Position numbers and translations under genes: made by a program. DNA of 64,000 bases from JBBIRG01 sp964410965. GTDB taxonomy: Bacteria; CLD3; SB21; JBBIRG01. Every line of letters begins with the position of its first letter. Within the stretch, counting starts at the first letter, position 1. The notes beneath the pieces were generated by a model. That model searched no databases. It saw only the letters and a list, made by a program, of their open reading frames with translations, and had not been told where the DNA came from. This document shows positions 62,928-64,000 of the stretch, piece by piece. The stretch lies in assembly GCA_964410965.1 (NCBI GenBank), contig CAYPIY010000010.1, forward strand, positions 1 to 64,000, given 5' to 3'.

Positions 62928-63401
62928 TTACAAATTCAAAAATCCAAATTGTTCAGAACAAGGAGTAGACAAATCAATAAGCTGAAACTTCAAATGAAAC
63001 TGACTTTTTATTAAATCATATATCTTTTTCGATTTTGTATCTGACGTTAAGAACCCGTCGATTTCGGGATCAACTTCAGCTTGTGCAAACAATTTAGTAT
63101 CATTTGGAATGATTGCCCTGTTTTCTAAATTTAATAAGTCTTTATGATCAAATACAAATCTGGCTAGTTCCCCAGCCTTTACTGCATGGTCAAGATTAAA
63201 CGGTAATATTTGAATATTTTTCAAAGGAAGATTATCATAACTATCTCTGACGCAATATTCGGCTATTGAAATGGTCGAACATTTCATCGAAGTTTGATTT
63301 TGCAAAAAATATTTAAAATACGATTCGGCGTTTTTACTTAAAGGGTCGTCCTCTTTAAGTAAACGTATAAAGAAGCTTGTGTCCAGTAAAACGCTTCTCA
63401 C
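62928..63401 (-). CDS. PIN-domain protein, probable toxin of a toxin-antitoxin pair
   Basis: 157 residues from a GTG that directly follows the TAA of the upstream gene. The four acidic PIN positions can be seen: D7 (LLDTSFFIRLL), E48 (SIAEYC), D101 (IIPNDTKLFAQA) and D121 (FLTSDTKS). PIN toxins are metal-dependent RNases. It is a little longer than common VapC toxins. Its upstream neighbour takes the usual antitoxin place but is larger than VapB. The call as a toxin rests on the gene order. Confidence 0.8.
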   Translation of the reverse strand: MRSVLLDTSFFIRLLKEDDPLSKNAESYFKYFLQNQTSMKCSTISIAEYCVRDSYDNLPLKNIQILPFNLDHAVKAGELARFVFDHKDLLNLENRAIIPNDTKLFAQAEVDPEIDGFLTSDTKSKKIYDLIKSQFHLKFQLIDLSTPCSEQFGFLNL

Positions 63402-64000
63402 TTAATATCCCCGTATTTCATTGACCCATTGGTCAGGATCTTTGATCAATTCCAAATTCTTTTTTGCACGATTTCTTAGGCGAAAGAGATAAGATTCGTC
63501 ATAAACAGGTTCATAAGGTATTAATTCAACGAATTTAAGGCTTTGTCGGTCAATTTCGCCAGTTTGAATGTTTTGTTTCCCAACCGCACGGATACCAAAT
63601 GTTTTATAAACCGGATTTAATTCATATTGCTCAATAAATTCTTTCGTGGTTTCAATGATCACTACGCCCTGGTTATCAGTAGAAATATGAAAATTAGAGC
63701 GTCCTTTACCGCCCATATTGGTTATTTTACCGTAAAAATAAAATTCAGCATCGTTCCATACCGGTTGAATTCGGAAATAATGTGTCGATTTATTAATTTT
63801 TAATACGGAACTATTGGAAATGGATGTTGTAATGTTAAATTCATAATCCGTTTTTATAGCGATTTTTTGAAATTCTTCAAAGGCATTTGCGGTATCCGGT
63901 TCTAAGAAATCAATGGATTGTGATTCATTGATCTGCCCCAAAACCGCATTGAATCCGATGATAATCTGAAGACCCGTCAGGAAACGGTGTATAACCGAAC
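63402..64000 (-). CDS. unknown protein upstream of PIN gene, 5' end beyond the window
   Basis: The frame is open from its TAA (63402-63404) to the window edge, with no stop before position 63998, so the start is outside. The 198 or so residues seen include YFRIQPVWNDAEFYFYGKITNMGGKGRSNFHI, a strand-rich region, and a basic helical end RLRNRAKKNLELIKDPDQWVNEIRGY. I recognise no family. Its abutment with the PIN gene suggests co-translation and perhaps an antitoxin or regulatory role. The TTG at 63941 could be misread as a start, but coding continues upstream of it. Confidence 0.7.
   Translation of the reverse strand, partial: SVIHRFLTGLQIIIGFNAVLGQINESQSIDFLEPDTANAFEEFQKIAIKTDYEFNITTSISNSSVLKINKSTHYFRIQPVWNDAEFYFYGKITNMGGKGRSNFHISTDNQGVVIIETTKEFIEQYELNPVYKTFGIRAVGKQNIQTGEIDRQSLKFVELIPYEPVYDESYLFRLRNRAKKNLELIKDPDQWVNEIRGY

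Overview
The window looks like a chromosomal segment of a Gram-negative bacterium of the FCB superphylum (Ignavibacteria / Calditrichota / KSB1 / Marinimicrobia-like lineages; I cannot choose between them). The basis is the repeated C-terminal type IX secretion (T9SS) sorting domain (core N-[YF]-P-N-P-F-N-P-[ST], then KIYN-LGQEV, ending KM-[IV]-[FY]-LK), many outer-membrane beta-barrels and lipoproteins, and Bacteroidetes-style two-FtsX ABC permeases. No phage, transposase, rRNA or CRISPR was found.

Region 1 (1-1000): the tail of a T9SS cargo gene and two tRNA-Ser genes (GCT and TGA) on the minus strand, with terminators and one good promoter. Region 2 (1045-22266) is the most interesting part: a surface phosphonate/phospho-alcohol locus. 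A minus-strand arm encodes two CDP-alcohol phosphatidyltransferases (one with an eroded active site), a Wzx-like flippase, a LicD-type phosphotransferase and a glycerol-3-phosphate cytidylyltransferase. The divergent plus-strand arm encodes a third CDP-alcohol phosphatidyltransferase with a degenerate nucleotidyltransferase head, a PEP mutase fused to a nucleotidyltransferase, phosphonopyruvate decarboxylase, a separate intact nucleotidyltransferase and a phosphonoacetaldehyde-reductase-type dehydrogenase. No AEP transaminase is present, so the predicted product is 2-hydroxyethylphosphonate (HEP), activated with CMP and moved onto a lipid or glycan. Between decarboxylase and reductase, in the same direction and with mostly very short gaps, lie two OprO/P-like porins, further barrels and Asp-box lipoproteins. 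The run from 9075 to 22266 ends in a strong terminator and may be one operon.

Region 3 (22426-33963): an M16 peptidase, then T9SS cargo genes: two 13-repeat propeller-like proteins, an M28 peptidase and a small secreted protein. Their sorting-domain DNA is partly identical between genes. Region 4 (33964-39834): three stacked palindromic repeats, then glutamate dehydrogenase, a tiny zinc-ribbon protein, a PEP/pyruvate-binding protein with receiver-like domains, and a lipoprotein. Region 5 (40026-47551): a four-gene minus-strand operon with a CsgG-like protein, two beta-helix proteins and a giant T9SS protein. Region 6 (48191-58446): a citrate module of aconitase B, monomeric isocitrate dehydrogenase and a complete citrate lyase set (citD, E, F, XG, C), without a citrate transporter. 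Region 7 (58732-64000): a MacB-like ABC transporter, a candidate small RNA, a DUF559 nuclease gene boxed by palindromes and 16-bp direct repeats, and a PIN-domain gene with its upstream partner running off the window.
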